Assembly (NCBI GenBank): GCA_963742035.1
Contig: CAVUKH010000002.1
Coordinates: 558,001-622,000 of the forward strand
Source of the DNA: Bog-473 sp963742035
Lineage (GTDB): Bacteria > Actinomycetota > Acidimicrobiia > Acidimicrobiales > RAAP-2
DNA: 64,000 nucleotides
Direction: 5' to 3'
The notes beneath the pieces were generated by a model. It worked only from the letters and a program-made list of their open reading frames with translations, did not search any database and was not told where the DNA came from. A program made the position numbers and the translations under genes. Shown here one piece after another: positions 8,202 through 18,022 of this stretch. Position 1 is the stretch's first letter; each line of letters opens with the position of its first letter.

Positions 8202-9176
8202 CTAGGGCACCAGCGCGATCTTCCCTACGGCGCGCCGGCCCAGGAGGTCCTCGAGCGCAGCCGCCACGTTCTCGAGCGGGTACTCGACGGGACGCACGGG
8301 GTCGAGGGTGCCCGCTGCCACCATGGCCAGCAGGTCGTCGAGCAGCGCCCGCTGTTCGGCCGGATGGGTCATGGCCCAGATACCCCAGTCGATGCCGATG
8401 ACGGACCGGTTGCGCAACAGAATCTGGTTGAGCGGCACGGACGGGATGTCGCCCGAGGCAAAGCCGATGACGAGATAGCGGCCGCGGTCGCCCAGCGCGC
8501 GCAGCGCCGGCTCGGCCAGGGCGCCACCGATGGGATCGACCACGAGGTCCACGCCGCTCGCTCCCGACCACGCCCGCGCCGCCTCCTTCACGGGCTGCGC
8601 CGCCGGGTCCAGCACCGACTCCGCGCCGGCCTCGAGCGCCGCCTGGCGTTTGTCCGCGCTCGAGGCGACGCCCAGCACCCGGCAGCCCAGCGCGCCGGCC
8701 ACGCCGATGGCCGCCAGTCCGACGCCGCCGCCCGCACCGAGGACGAGCACCGTCTCGCCGGGTGCGGCGTGGGCCCGATCGCGCAGGGCGAACAGGCAGG
8801 TGCTGTAGCTCTGGGTGAATGTGGCGGCCCGCGCCGCGTCCATCCCCTCGGGCAGTGCGACGACCGCACGCGCCGGCACCACGACCCGGCTGGCGAAGCC
8901 CCCCAGCCCGACCGAGGCCAGCACCCGCTCGCCGGCGGCAACTGCCGCAACGTCGGGGCCGACCGCCACCACGTGCCCGGCCACCTCGCTGCCCGGGACG
9001 AAGGGAAGGGACGGCTTGATCTGGTACTGCCCGGCCACGAAGAGGCCGTCCACGAAGTTCACCCCGGCCGCCTCCACCGCCAGCGCCACCTCGCCCGGTC
9101 CCGGCTCGGGGTCCGGCTGCTCCTCGACCCGCAATACGGAAGGGGGGCCCAGCTCATGGCAGACGGCGGCGCGCAC
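8202..9176 (-). CDS. NADPH:quinone oxidoreductase-like zinc-independent alcohol dehydrogenase family protein
   Basis: 324 residues of the MDR superfamily, quinone-oxidoreductase branch. The N-terminal catalytic domain has AVEAAGVNFVDGLFVAGQY and PFVPGSEVAGHVVAVG; catalytic-zinc Cys and His ligands are missing, as expected for QOR. The Rossmann domain contains VLGAGGGVGLAAIGVAGALGCRVLGVASS, with a Ser/Ser end favouring NADPH, and DLVVDPIGG. It is likely a cytosolic NADPH-dependent reductase of quinones or enones. Confidence 0.88.
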   Translation of the reverse strand: MRAAVCHELGPPSVLRVEEQPDPEPGPGEVALAVEAAGVNFVDGLFVAGQYQIKPSLPFVPGSEVAGHVVAVGPDVAAVAAGERVLASVGLGGFASRVVVPARAVVALPEGMDAARAATFTQSYSTCLFALRDRAHAAPGETVLVLGAGGGVGLAAIGVAGALGCRVLGVASSADKRQAALEAGAESVLDPAAQPVKEAARAWSGASGVDLVVDPIGGALAEPALRALGDRGRYLVIGFASGDIPSVPLNQILLRNRSVIGIDWGIWAMTHPAEQRALLDDLLAMVAAGTLDPVRPVEYPLENVAAALEDLLGRRAVGKIALVP

Positions 9177-9200
9177 GGGTCGAGACGCTACCGTCGCCCG

Positions 9201-9713
9201 GTGGAGCGCAGCAGGTCCCTTTCACCGGTCCCCGAGATCCGTCCCGTACGTCCCGACGAACTGACCCTGCTGCCCGCCCTCGAGGAAGCCGCCGACGCCG
9301 TCTTCGAGCCGCTCGGCATCGGGCCGCTGCCCGGGCCGGGCACGGTGGAGGAGTTCGCCGGCGCCCTCGTCGTGTTGGTGGCCGGCGACCCGCCGGTCGG
9401 CCTGTGCCGCATCGATGCCATCGGACAGGGCGGCGCCCACCTCGAGCAGCTCTCCGTCCACCCCGATCACGCCGGCCGCGGCATCGGCCGCGCCCTGTTG
9501 CGGTCCGCCTGTGGCTGGGCCAGGGCGCAGGGCCACACCGACCTCACGCTGGCCACCTACCGCGACGTCCCGTGGAACGGCCCCTTCTATGCCACCGAGG
9601 GCTTCGTCGAGCTCGGGCCTGTGGACGACTTCCTCCGGGACCACGGGCTGCCCCCCGAGGAACCGGTCATGGGGCGCTTCGGCGCCCGCGTCCTGATGGT
9701 CCGGAACCTGTGA
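9201..9713 (+). CDS. GNAT-family N-acetyltransferase
   Basis: 170 residues from GTG 9201. The acetyl-CoA binding motif A is clear: LEQLSVHPDHAGRGIGRALLRSACGWAR, followed by LTLATYRDVPWNGPFYATEGFVELG, the usual motif B with N and F-Y. The start was chosen close to the first family-like residues (PEIRPVRPDELTLLPAL). The gene diverges from the quinone oxidoreductase 24 bases away and its last 47 bases overlap the 3' end of the convergent tag gene. The acceptor amine is unknown. Confidence 0.85.
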   Translation: MERSRSLSPVPEIRPVRPDELTLLPALEEAADAVFEPLGIGPLPGPGTVEEFAGALVVLVAGDPPVGLCRIDAIGQGGAHLEQLSVHPDHAGRGIGRALLRSACGWARAQGHTDLTLATYRDVPWNGPFYATEGFVELGPVDDFLRDHGLPPEEPVMGRFGARVLMVRNL

Positions 9714-10296
9714 GCTCGGTGTAGCGGAAGCACCCGACCACATGGTCGTTGATCAGCCCCGATGCCTGCAGATGGGCGTAGCAGACGGTGGGGCCGACGA
9801 AGCGAAAGCCCCGCCGGCGCAGGTCGGCGCTGAAGGCCTCCGACTCGGGACTCACGGCGGGGAGCTGCGCCGTGCGGCGCCACGAGTTGACCAGTGTCCG
9901 TCCGCCCACGAAGCCCCAGATGTAGGAGTCGAAGGAGCCGAACTCCTCCTGCACCTCCAAGAAGGCCTTGGCGTTGCGCACCGTGGACTCGACCTTGGCC
10001 CGGTTGCGGATGATGCCGGGATCCTGCAGCAGCTTCTCCACGCGGGTGGGCGTGAAGCGCGCCACCTTGGCGGGGTCGAAGCCGGCAAAAGCCTTGCGAT
10101 AGCCCGCCCGGCGCTTCAGGATGGTCGACCAGCTCAGCCCCGCCTGCGCGCCCTCCAGGACCAGGAACTCGAAATGGGTGGGATCGTCGTGCACCGGGAC
10201 ACCCCACTCGGTGTCGTGGTACGCCACCATGTCGGGGTCGCTGCCCGCCCAGTCGCACCGCTTCAGTGTCGGTGTCGTCGTCGGCGTCCCGCTCAT
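9667..10296 (-). CDS. tag: DNA-3-methyladenine glycosylase I
   Basis: 209 residues from ATG 10296. This base-excision repair enzyme removes 3-methyladenine. The Tag zinc site is intact: RCDW supplies the first Cys, YHDTEWG the first His, and NDHVVGC the second His and last Cys. The conserved substrate-pocket stretch EGAQAGLSWSTILKRR (helix with catalytic-pocket Glu and Trp) and VGPTVCYAHLQASGLINDH are present. ATG 10296 overlaps the stop of the upstream acetyltransferase (ATGA), making it the preferred start over an ATG at 10320. The 3' end overlaps the convergent GNAT gene. Confidence 0.93.
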   Translation of the reverse strand: MSGTPTTTPTLKRCDWAGSDPDMVAYHDTEWGVPVHDDPTHFEFLVLEGAQAGLSWSTILKRRAGYRKAFAGFDPAKVARFTPTRVEKLLQDPGIIRNRAKVESTVRNAKAFLEVQEEFGSFDSYIWGFVGGRTLVNSWRRTAQLPAVSPESEAFSADLRRRGFRFVGPTVCYAHLQASGLINDHVVGCFRYTELTGSGPSGRGRRSAP

Positions 10297-10928
10297 GACG
10301 CCACGCGAGGGGTCGACCACGTCGGCGCACTGATCCGGTAGAGCACGTGGCGCCGCAGGGGGCTGCCCTCGGGCACTGACGGGTGGTCGAAGTCGCCCTC
10401 GGTGTCATGGGTCATGCCGATGCGCGCCATCACCGCCTGCGAGCGGGTGTTGATCGTCGTCGTGAAGGCGACGATCTCGGCCAGGCCGCCCTGGTCGAAG
10501 CCGAAGGCCAGCGACGCCGCCGCGGCCTCGGTGGCGTACCCGTGACCCCACTGGTCGGGGCGGAGCCTCCAGCCCACCTCGACGGCCGGTGCGCAAGGGA
10601 GCTCCGCCCGCACCCGGTGCAGCCCGACCATGCCCACGAAGGCAGGGCCGCCGACGACCTCGACCGCCCAGAGCCCCCAGCCCTCACGGTCCATTTCGGC
10701 GGTGAAGCGGTCGACCATGGCGTCGCTCTCGGTCCGGGTGGGCGACGACCCCAGCGACTCGACCACCGACGGGTGGGTGTTCAGCTCGAAGAACGGCTCC
10801 CGGTCCACGTCGGTGAACGGTCGCAGCACCAGCCGCGACGTCGCGACCGACGGTTCGGCAGGTGCCGTGCCCGAGGTCGTGGCTACGACCCTGTCCCGGC
10901 GGCCTTGACCGCCGTCTCGGCCGCCCAC
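10293..10928 (-). CDS. GNAT-family (RimJ/RimL-like) N-acetyltransferase
   Basis: 211 residues. VATSRLVLRPFTDVDREPFFELNTHPSVVESLG is the characteristic opening of RimJ/RimL-type acetyltransferases; VGWRLRPDQWGHGYATEAAAASLAFGF is the acetyl-CoA pyrophosphate loop region and VAFTTTINTRSQAVMARIGM the C-terminal motif. The GTG at 10928 is the only in-frame start before the conserved part, and it lies 46 bases inside the 3' end of the acyl-CoA synthetase gene, so the two are coupled. Substrate may be a protein N-terminus or a small amine. Confidence 0.82.
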   Translation of the reverse strand: MGGRDGGQGRRDRVVATTSGTAPAEPSVATSRLVLRPFTDVDREPFFELNTHPSVVESLGSSPTRTESDAMVDRFTAEMDREGWGLWAVEVVGGPAFVGMVGLHRVRAELPCAPAVEVGWRLRPDQWGHGYATEAAAASLAFGFDQGGLAEIVAFTTTINTRSQAVMARIGMTHDTEGDFDHPSVPEGSPLRRHVLYRISAPTWSTPRVAS

Positions 10929-12553
10929 CGGTAGTCCGCCTTGCCCGACGGCGATCGCTGGACCAGGTCGACGAACACCACGGCCTTGGGCAGCTTGTAG
11001 CGGGCAATGTGGACCGAGGCCTCCTCGACCACCGACGCCGCGGAAGCCTCGGTGCCGTCGGCCAGCTGCACCACCGCCACCACCTCCTGACCCCAGCGCT
11101 CGGACGGCCGACCCGTCACGACCACGTCGGCCACGGCCGGGTGCCCGGCGATCGCCCGCTCCACCTCCTCGACGAAGATCTTCTCGCCGCCCGAGTTCAC
11201 CGTCACCGAGTCACGTCCCAGCAACTCGATCTGCCCGTCAGCACGGTGACGGGCCCGGTCTCCGGGGATGGAGTAGCGGACACCGTCGATCACGGGAAAG
11301 GTCCGCGCCGTCTTCTCCGGGTCACCGAGATACCCCAACGGCACGTTCCCGGTCTGCGCCAGCCAGCCGTTGCCCTCGTGCCCCGGTTCCAGCACCCGCG
11401 TCAGGGCCTCGTCGACCACCAGCGTGCCCGGACCGGGCAGGAACGACCCCACCTCGACGTCGTCCATGGACGTGACGTGCATCTGCGCGCCCGTCTCCGA
11501 GGAGCCGGCCGAGTCCGAGATGACGAGGTTGGGGATCCGCGCCACCGCCATGGCCCGTACAGCCGGCGTCAGCGGCGCGCCTCCGTTTCCCACCGCAAAG
11601 AAGGACGACAGGTCGTAGTCGTTCTGGTCGAGCTGCAGCAGCAGTGGCCGCAGGACGGCATCGCCCACGATGGTCATGGAGTTGGCCTTCTCCCGCTCGA
11701 CCACCGACCACACGTCGTCGGGATCGACCCGGCGTGTCTCGTCGGGGAAGATGAGCGTCGCCCCCTGGGCCATGAGCATGAAGCAGGCCCACTGGGCCGC
11801 GCCGTGCATCAGCGGCGGCAGGATCATGAGGCGCACCGGGTAGCTCTCGGCCAGCCGCTCGGTCAGGCCCTCGTAGCTGGTGACGATCTTCCACGAGCCG
11901 ACCTGCCGACCCCCCATGGCGGCCATGAAGATGTCGTGCTGACGCCACAGCACGCCTTTGGGCATGCCCGTGGTGCCCCCCGTGTAGAGGACGTACAGGT
12001 CATCGGGCGAGGGCTCGACCTGCGGTCCGTCCGGCGAGGATGCGGCCAATGCCTCCTCGTACCAGACCGCCCCGGGGAGGAGGGGGTGGCCCGATGCGTC
12101 CTCGACCTGGAGCAGCACGTCGGGGGGCGAGTCCAAGGTGGGCAGCACCTCGGCCAGGGTCGGGGCCAGCGAGGAGTGCAGGATCATGGCCCGGGGCTTG
12201 GCGTCGTTGAGCAGGTACTGCAGCTCCTCGCCGACGTAGCGGTAGTTGACGTTGAAGGGGGCGACACGGGCGCGGTACGAGCCCAGCATCCCCTCGAGGT
12301 ACTCGTTGCCGTTGTACAGGGCCAGCGCAACGTGGTCCTGGCCCGACTCCCAGCCCTCGAGGTCGGCGCGCTCGGCGTGCACACCCAGGCCGCGACCGTG
12401 CAGGTACGAGGCCAGTCGCCGGGAGCGTTCCGCCAGGTCGGCGTAGGTCAGGCGGCGATCCCGCCACACAATGCATTCGCGGTCGGCCAGGGTCTCGACG
12501 AGCGTGTCGAAGGCTTTGGCCAGGTTGAACTGGACCGTCTCTGTGTGGGGCAC
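10883..12553 (-). CDS. Acyl-CoA synthetase (AMP-forming, FadD-like)
   Basis: 556 residues of the ANL adenylating-enzyme superfamily. The P-loop motif is LYVLYTGGTTGMPKGVLW, the A5-type motif is SAGSSETGAQMH, and the hinge/C-terminal motif is YSIPGDRARHRADGQIELLGRDSVTVNSGGEKIFVEEVE. The catalytic Lys is in SPSGKADYRWA near the C-terminus. These mark a ligase that activates a carboxylic acid as acyl-AMP and then acyl-CoA; sequence layout matches the FadD19/FadD3-like acyl-CoA synthetases of actinomycetes that act on steroid or branched substrates, which is inference. It heads a minus-strand group with GNAT and tag. Confidence 0.9.
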   Translation of the reverse strand: MPHTETVQFNLAKAFDTLVETLADRECIVWRDRRLTYADLAERSRRLASYLHGRGLGVHAERADLEGWESGQDHVALALYNGNEYLEGMLGSYRARVAPFNVNYRYVGEELQYLLNDAKPRAMILHSSLAPTLAEVLPTLDSPPDVLLQVEDASGHPLLPGAVWYEEALAASSPDGPQVEPSPDDLYVLYTGGTTGMPKGVLWRQHDIFMAAMGGRQVGSWKIVTSYEGLTERLAESYPVRLMILPPLMHGAAQWACFMLMAQGATLIFPDETRRVDPDDVWSVVEREKANSMTIVGDAVLRPLLLQLDQNDYDLSSFFAVGNGGAPLTPAVRAMAVARIPNLVISDSAGSSETGAQMHVTSMDDVEVGSFLPGPGTLVVDEALTRVLEPGHEGNGWLAQTGNVPLGYLGDPEKTARTFPVIDGVRYSIPGDRARHRADGQIELLGRDSVTVNSGGEKIFVEEVERAIAGHPAVADVVVTGRPSERWGQEVVAVVQLADGTEASAASVVEEASVHIARYKLPKAVVFVDLVQRSPSGKADYRWAAETAVKAAGTGS

Positions 12554-12615
12554 GGCCTGGCACTGTACCGGCGGCCCGGCCCCGCACGCCCGGTGCGCAG
12601 GGCGGGCTCGCCGAG

Positions 12616-14013
<1,398 letters not shown>

Positions 14014-14020
14014 GAGTCAC

Positions 14021-14809
14021 GTGAGCGACGACAGCATCCCCTACGCCCACCGCCTCGTGGACAGAGTGGCCGTCGTGACGGGCGGCGCCAGCGGCATCGG
14101 CCGGGCCATGTGCGAGCGCTTCGCCAGCGAGGGTGCACGTGTGGCCGTGGTCGATCTCGACGACGACGCCGGCGGCGGGGTCGCCGCCGCGATCGACGGC
14201 ATGTTCGTCCGGGCCGATGTCACTTCCTCCGACGAGGTGGAAGCCCTGTACGCCGAGGTGGCCGGCCGCTACGGCGGGATCGACGTCTGCTGCAACAACG
14301 CCGGCATCAGCCCGCCCGACGACGACTCCATCCTCGAGACGGGCCTCGAAGCCTGGGACCGCGTGCAACGGGTCAACCTGACGTCGGTCTACCTGTGCTG
14401 CAAGCACGCGCTGCCGCACCTGCTGGCCCGGGGCAAGGGGTCGATCATCAACACCGCCTCCTTCGTGGCGGTCATGGGCGCCGCCACCAGCCAGGTCAGC
14501 TACACCGCGTCCAAGGGCGGCGTGCTGGCCATGTCCCGCGAGCTCGGCGTGCAGTTCGCCCGTCAGGGCGTGCGGGTCAACGCGCTGTGCCCGGGGCCGG
14601 TGAACACGCCTCTGCTGCGGGAGCTCTTCGCCAAGGACCCGGAGCGGGCGGCCCGTCGCCTGGTCCACATCCCGATGGGACGCTTCGGCGAGGCCACCGA
14701 GATCGCCGCCGCCGCCGCGTTCCTGGCTTCGGACGACTCGTCCTTCATTACCGCCTCGACCTTCCTCGTCGACGGCGGGATCTCCGGCGCCTACGTCACC
14801 CCGTTGTAG
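14021..14809 (+). CDS. SDR-family NAD(P)-dependent oxidoreductase
   Basis: 262 residues. Cofactor motif TGGASGIGRAM, acidic VVDLDDDAGG (favouring NAD), CNNAGIS, catalytic Ser in INTASFVAVMG and YTASKGG carrying Tyr and Lys. PGPVNTPLL and SSFITASTFLVDGGISGAY close the fold as usual. GTG start seven bases after the aldehyde dehydrogenase stop, with AGGAGT upstream. Probably oxidises a secondary alcohol or reduces a ketone in the same pathway as its neighbour. Confidence 0.9.
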   Translation: MSDDSIPYAHRLVDRVAVVTGGASGIGRAMCERFASEGARVAVVDLDDDAGGGVAAAIDGMFVRADVTSSDEVEALYAEVAGRYGGIDVCCNNAGISPPDDDSILETGLEAWDRVQRVNLTSVYLCCKHALPHLLARGKGSIINTASFVAVMGAATSQVSYTASKGGVLAMSRELGVQFARQGVRVNALCPGPVNTPLLRELFAKDPERAARRLVHIPMGRFGEATEIAAAAAFLASDDSSFITASTFLVDGGISGAYVTPL

Positions 14810-14934
14810 ACAGGTTGGCCACCTGCCGGAATTCGACCAGGCCCTCTCTGTACCATCGCGGCGACATCTCCGGGGGGAGCGCGCAGAGGTGCGGGCAAAC
14901 GAGGTCCCCGCCGGCCTGACGAAAGGCACGCGAC

Positions 14935-15573
14935 GTGTCGATACTTGAAACGGGACCCACGGCACCGACCGGTACGAGCGCGCCGCCGGCCGCACCGACG
15001 TGGCTGGTGCCTCTGGTCGTGGCGGCTGCTCTCGTCGGTCTCGCCGGGCTCGGAGTCGGCCTCTACGCGCTGGTGAGCATGCCCGGCGAGACGTCGGGGC
15101 CGCGGGGACCGGTCGGCCCGGCGGGCGCGCCGGGAGCGAAAGGCGACCCGGGGCTGCAGGGCGTCGCCGGCGCGGTCGGCCCGGCCGGAGCCACCGGCCC
15201 GGCGGGTCCGGCGGGAACCCTGGCGACCACCTCCATCGTGGGTGGAGCGACGCTCACGACCCCTCCGAACCCGGCAACGGGCGCCGTGCTGGTCGCCAGG
15301 ACGTCGTGCCCCGCCGGGAGCCTCCTCCTGACCGGCTCAGCGCAGGTGACGGCCCCCGGCGTCATTGCCGATCGCAACGTCCAACTCCGCACATCGATCC
15401 CGCTCGGCGCGAATGTCTGGGAGACGGTTGCGATCGTCACCGCTCCGCTCGGCCCGGGAGTCGCCATGAGCATGAAGCCCTACGTGGTCTGCGGGACACC
15501 GGCGCGGGCCGTTCCCCCGAAAACGACGACCACGACCCCGACGACCGCCCCGACGACGGTGCCCACCACGTAG
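14935..15573 (+). CDS. Membrane-anchored collagen-like protein
   Basis: 212 residues. A single hydrophobic helix (LVPLVVAAALVGLAGLGVGLY, about residues 23-43) follows a short Thr/Ala-rich N-terminus, so the rest is probably outside the cell. Residues ~50-95 are a G-x-y collagen repeat: GPRGPVGPAGAPGAKGDPG continuing to GPAGPAGT, about 14 triplets with charged KGD. A globular C-terminal part with two or three Cys follows (VARTSCPAGSLLLTGSAQV, VVCGTP) and a Thr/Pro tail. Bacterial collagen-like proteins trimerise at the surface; adhesion or structural roles are known for others. GTG start with AAAGG about ten bases upstream. Confidence 0.75.
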   Translation: MSILETGPTAPTGTSAPPAAPTWLVPLVVAAALVGLAGLGVGLYALVSMPGETSGPRGPVGPAGAPGAKGDPGLQGVAGAVGPAGATGPAGPAGTLATTSIVGGATLTTPPNPATGAVLVARTSCPAGSLLLTGSAQVTAPGVIADRNVQLRTSIPLGANVWETVAIVTAPLGPGVAMSMKPYVVCGTPARAVPPKTTTTTPTTAPTTVPTT

Positions 15574-15623
15574 CGAGCGGCGTCGGGTGGAGCGCGCCGC
15601 ACTGCGTGGGGAGCGGGTGCGGC

Positions 15624-16307
15624 TCAGCCCCCGAGGCCGGCCCGGAGCTCGCCCAACTCGTCGCGGAGCGCTGCCACCACGGCCCTGAGCTCGGCCACTT
15701 CGGCGCGCAGATCGCTGTCGATCGCACCGAGACCCTCCGCGGCGTCGCCAGTGGCGGAGGGGCGCTCGGGAGGCGCCAGATCGGGCTCGGGAGGGGCGAC
15801 CATGGGGGTGGCCCAACGCTCCTCCTTCTGACCGGGCCGCCGTCCCACGTTGCGGGACAGCGGCTCGTCACGCTCGTTGAGGAGATGCAGCTCGTGCTCC
15901 ACCTCCTCGAGGCTGTCGAACTGCGCCAGCCGCTCGGTCCGGATGCGCAGCTCGCCGACGGTCTGCGGCCCGCGGAGGAGGAGCACGGCCAGAATGGCGC
16001 ACTGGCGATCGTCGAGGCCGAGGGTCTCGTCCAGCACCTGGCGGTAGCGGACGACCGAGCGGCCGTGCGAGGGCAGCACGAATCGAACCAGGCGCTGATC
16101 CTTGAGCTCGTCGAGCGCGGCCAGGACCTCCGTCTCGTCGTAGGTGACGACCGGCTCCCGGTTCGAGGTCTGGTTGCAGGCCGACTGCAGTGCATTCACG
16201 GTGAGCGGGTAGTGCTGGGGGGTGGCCAGTCCCTTCTCGATCAGCGCACCCAGCACCCGTGCGCACTCCGGGCTCAGCGGCATGTGGCCGAGCTTACGGG
16301 CCGCCAC
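15624..16307 (-). CDS. DUF480 (YceH-type) winged-helix protein
   Basis: 227 residues. The N-terminal half is the DUF480/YceH fold: LSPECARVLGALIEKGLATPQHYPLTVNALQSACNQTSNREPV, VRFVLPSHGRSVVRYRQVL and RQCAILAVLLLRGPQTVGELRIRTERL, two tandem winged helices. A C-terminal coiled coil (LRAEVAELRAVVAALRDELGELRAG) follows. The family is widespread but its molecular role is not established. ATG 16283 is an alternative start. Confidence 0.85.
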   Translation of the reverse strand: MAARKLGHMPLSPECARVLGALIEKGLATPQHYPLTVNALQSACNQTSNREPVVTYDETEVLAALDELKDQRLVRFVLPSHGRSVVRYRQVLDETLGLDDRQCAILAVLLLRGPQTVGELRIRTERLAQFDSLEEVEHELHLLNERDEPLSRNVGRRPGQKEERWATPMVAPPEPDLAPPERPSATGDAAEGLGAIDSDLRAEVAELRAVVAALRDELGELRAGLGG

Positions 16308-16316
16308 CCCCTTCGA

Positions 16317-17459
16317 TTAGCTCGGACCTGAGGCCTCGAGTGGCGCGGCCAGATACGGGCCCGCTGGACCGAAACCGAGGTGGGCCAGGGCGACCGGGCG
16401 GGGCGGACCGGGCAGCGGCAGCGTGGAGCTGAACGGCGTGTAGAGGAGCCAGAAGCCCGCCGCGTTGGCGAAGACCGATTCCTCGCCGGGACCCTGGCCC
16501 TGCGCGCTGGAGCCCAAGAGCGGGGTGGGGGACAGGTCGTCACAGGGCCCGAGCGGTCCGTCGCAGCGCGCGGCGCCGATGGAGTACCCGGGTTGGTTGA
16601 ACCACCCGCCGGAGTAGAAGAGGTAGTAGCTGCCATGCTCCAGCACGAGCTGCGGCGCCTCCACAATGTGACCCTGCCACGGTTCGTCCGGGCCGAAGAT
16701 CGCAGTCGGCTGCCCGACGAGGCGCACACCGTCGACGCTCAACCGTTCGCTGTAGATCTGCGTGTCGAGGGTGTTCGACCGGGCGTTCTGATCCGACTTC
16801 CAGATCATGAAGGCCTGGCCGTCGGCGTCGTCGAAGACCCGGGGGTCGATCGAGCCGCCGAGGGACACCTGGCAGATGAACGGGACTGGCGCGGCCAAGT
16901 AGGGCCCGGCAACGGCGGTGCTGATGGCGTCGCCGATGCACATGGTGGAGGGCGACACGCCCCGGAGCTCAGCGGTGAAATACAGCAGGAAGTGACGGCC
17001 GAACTGCGCCACGTCGGGCGCCCACATGACGCCGGGCATGGCCCAGGCCGGCGGGTCCGGCAGGGCGTCGCTGGGGTCGCCCCACTGGCCGATGGTCGTG
17101 CCGGATCGCACGGGCACGTTCTGAGGCACCTCGTCCTGCGACGTGAAGAGGTAGTAACGCCCGCCCTGTTGGAACATGAACGGATCGGGCTGGTCGGCGC
17201 CCGAGTTGATGGTGAAACCGGGCCTGGTCGGGTCCGCCAACGCGGGTGGATCGAAGTAGGACGTGCGCAGGCCCAGTGCGCCCTCTCCCGCGGCGGCACC
17301 GAGCGCCCCGGTGGAGAGGTACTGCTCCGGCGAGACCGTTGACTCGTCAGCGGTTCGCGCTCCGGCACGAAAGACGCCCAGTCCCATGACAGCGCTCAGC
17401 GTGAGCGCGCCGGCGAGACCGACGACGACACCGCGACGACGTCCGGTCCGTCTCACCAT
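16317..17459 (-). CDS. Exported GH43-like (five-bladed beta-propeller) glycosidase
   Basis: 380 residues. An Arg-rich N-terminus and a hydrophobic stretch (VVVGLAGALTLSAVMGLGVF) form a signal peptide or anchor. The body has the five-bladed propeller pattern of glycoside hydrolase family 43: GADQPDPFMFQQGGRYYLFTS (catalytic Asp in QPDPF), PGVMWAPDVAQFGRHFLLYFTA, GGSIDPRVFDDADGQAFMIWKSD, and HIVEAPQLVLEHGSYYLFYSGGWFN, where the Glu would be the general acid. GH43 enzymes cleave arabinan or xylan-type furanosides, which fits an organism with an arabinofuranosyltransferase. No good ribosome-binding site precedes the ATG. Confidence 0.8.
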   Translation of the reverse strand: MVRRTGRRRGVVVGLAGALTLSAVMGLGVFRAGARTADESTVSPEQYLSTGALGAAAGEGALGLRTSYFDPPALADPTRPGFTINSGADQPDPFMFQQGGRYYLFTSQDEVPQNVPVRSGTTIGQWGDPSDALPDPPAWAMPGVMWAPDVAQFGRHFLLYFTAELRGVSPSTMCIGDAISTAVAGPYLAAPVPFICQVSLGGSIDPRVFDDADGQAFMIWKSDQNARSNTLDTQIYSERLSVDGVRLVGQPTAIFGPDEPWQGHIVEAPQLVLEHGSYYLFYSGGWFNQPGYSIGAARCDGPLGPCDDLSPTPLLGSSAQGQGPGEESVFANAAGFWLLYTPFSSTLPLPGPPRPVALAHLGFGPAGPYLAAPLEASGPS

Positions 17460-17558
17460 GGGGAAGAACTGGGGACGGAGGACTTGGACTCTGGGGACGA
17501 CGCGGAGAAAGATGGGGAGAACGTCTGGATTTCGCGAAACGGCATTGACCCTGTGTTT

Positions 17559-17997
17559 GGCGGGGCGCAGTCTGTCTCCAGTTCGGAGACAACAGCCCGC
17601 CGAACCTCAAGCGAGCACCGCAAGGTGGGAGCGAGGGAAGCCCGAAGGGAAGCCGCAAGGCCGAACGGGGGGAAGCCGAGAGAACGCTGCAGAGCGGGAT
17701 CGAGGAAAGGGAGCGAGCCCCGCGAGGGGAGCGTGACTGGAGCGGGCAGGAGGATCCGACTGGAGATGGTCCGTGGTGCGTCGCGGTGGCTTCCCTGGAG
17801 TCGCCGCGACCGGCCCGGGCGGGGGTTGTCCGACACGACCCCGGCACGGTGCCAGCGGCCCATCGAAGACGTGGCCCCGAGGAGCACGGGAGGCTTCGGC
17901 CGAACGGTTACTCGGGGCTGCGTCGCGCCCGAGCTGGTGTTGTCCCCTTCCATTGCATTCCCCACGAAGGGGGAACGGTATGGAGGGGGGTCACCCC
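17559..17997 (+). ncRNA. Candidate large structured RNA of unknown family
   Basis: The 563 bases between the GH43-like gene and the nucleotidyltransferase hold no credible protein but many strong hairpins: GGCGGG/CCCGCC (17559-17564 with 17596-17601) enclosing TGTCTCC/GGAGACA (17573-17579 with 17585-17591); CCCC-GCGA-GGGG (17718-17729); a 12-bp stem 17780-17791 with 17799-17810; an 8-bp stem 17822-17829 with 17835-17842; GGC-TTCG-GCC (17892-17901); CTCGGG/CCCGAG (17911-17916 with 17928-17933); CCCCTTC/GAAGGGG (17944-17950 with 17966-17972); GGGG-TCA-CCCC (17987-17997). The tetraloops are a GNRA and a UUCG only if read on the plus strand, which sets the likely strand. The 17600-17770 part is purine-rich. 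No promoter is obvious; limits are approximate. Confidence 0.5.
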
Positions 17998-18022
17998 GCG
18001 GGAATCGTCGAGGTTTCTCCCG

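Noticed and set aside
17559..17997. Identification as RNase P RNA, tmRNA or a group I/II intron
   Set aside because: The conserved cores (for example GAGGAAAGTCCGGGC of RNase P, domain V of group II introns) are absent and no reverse transcriptase is nearby.
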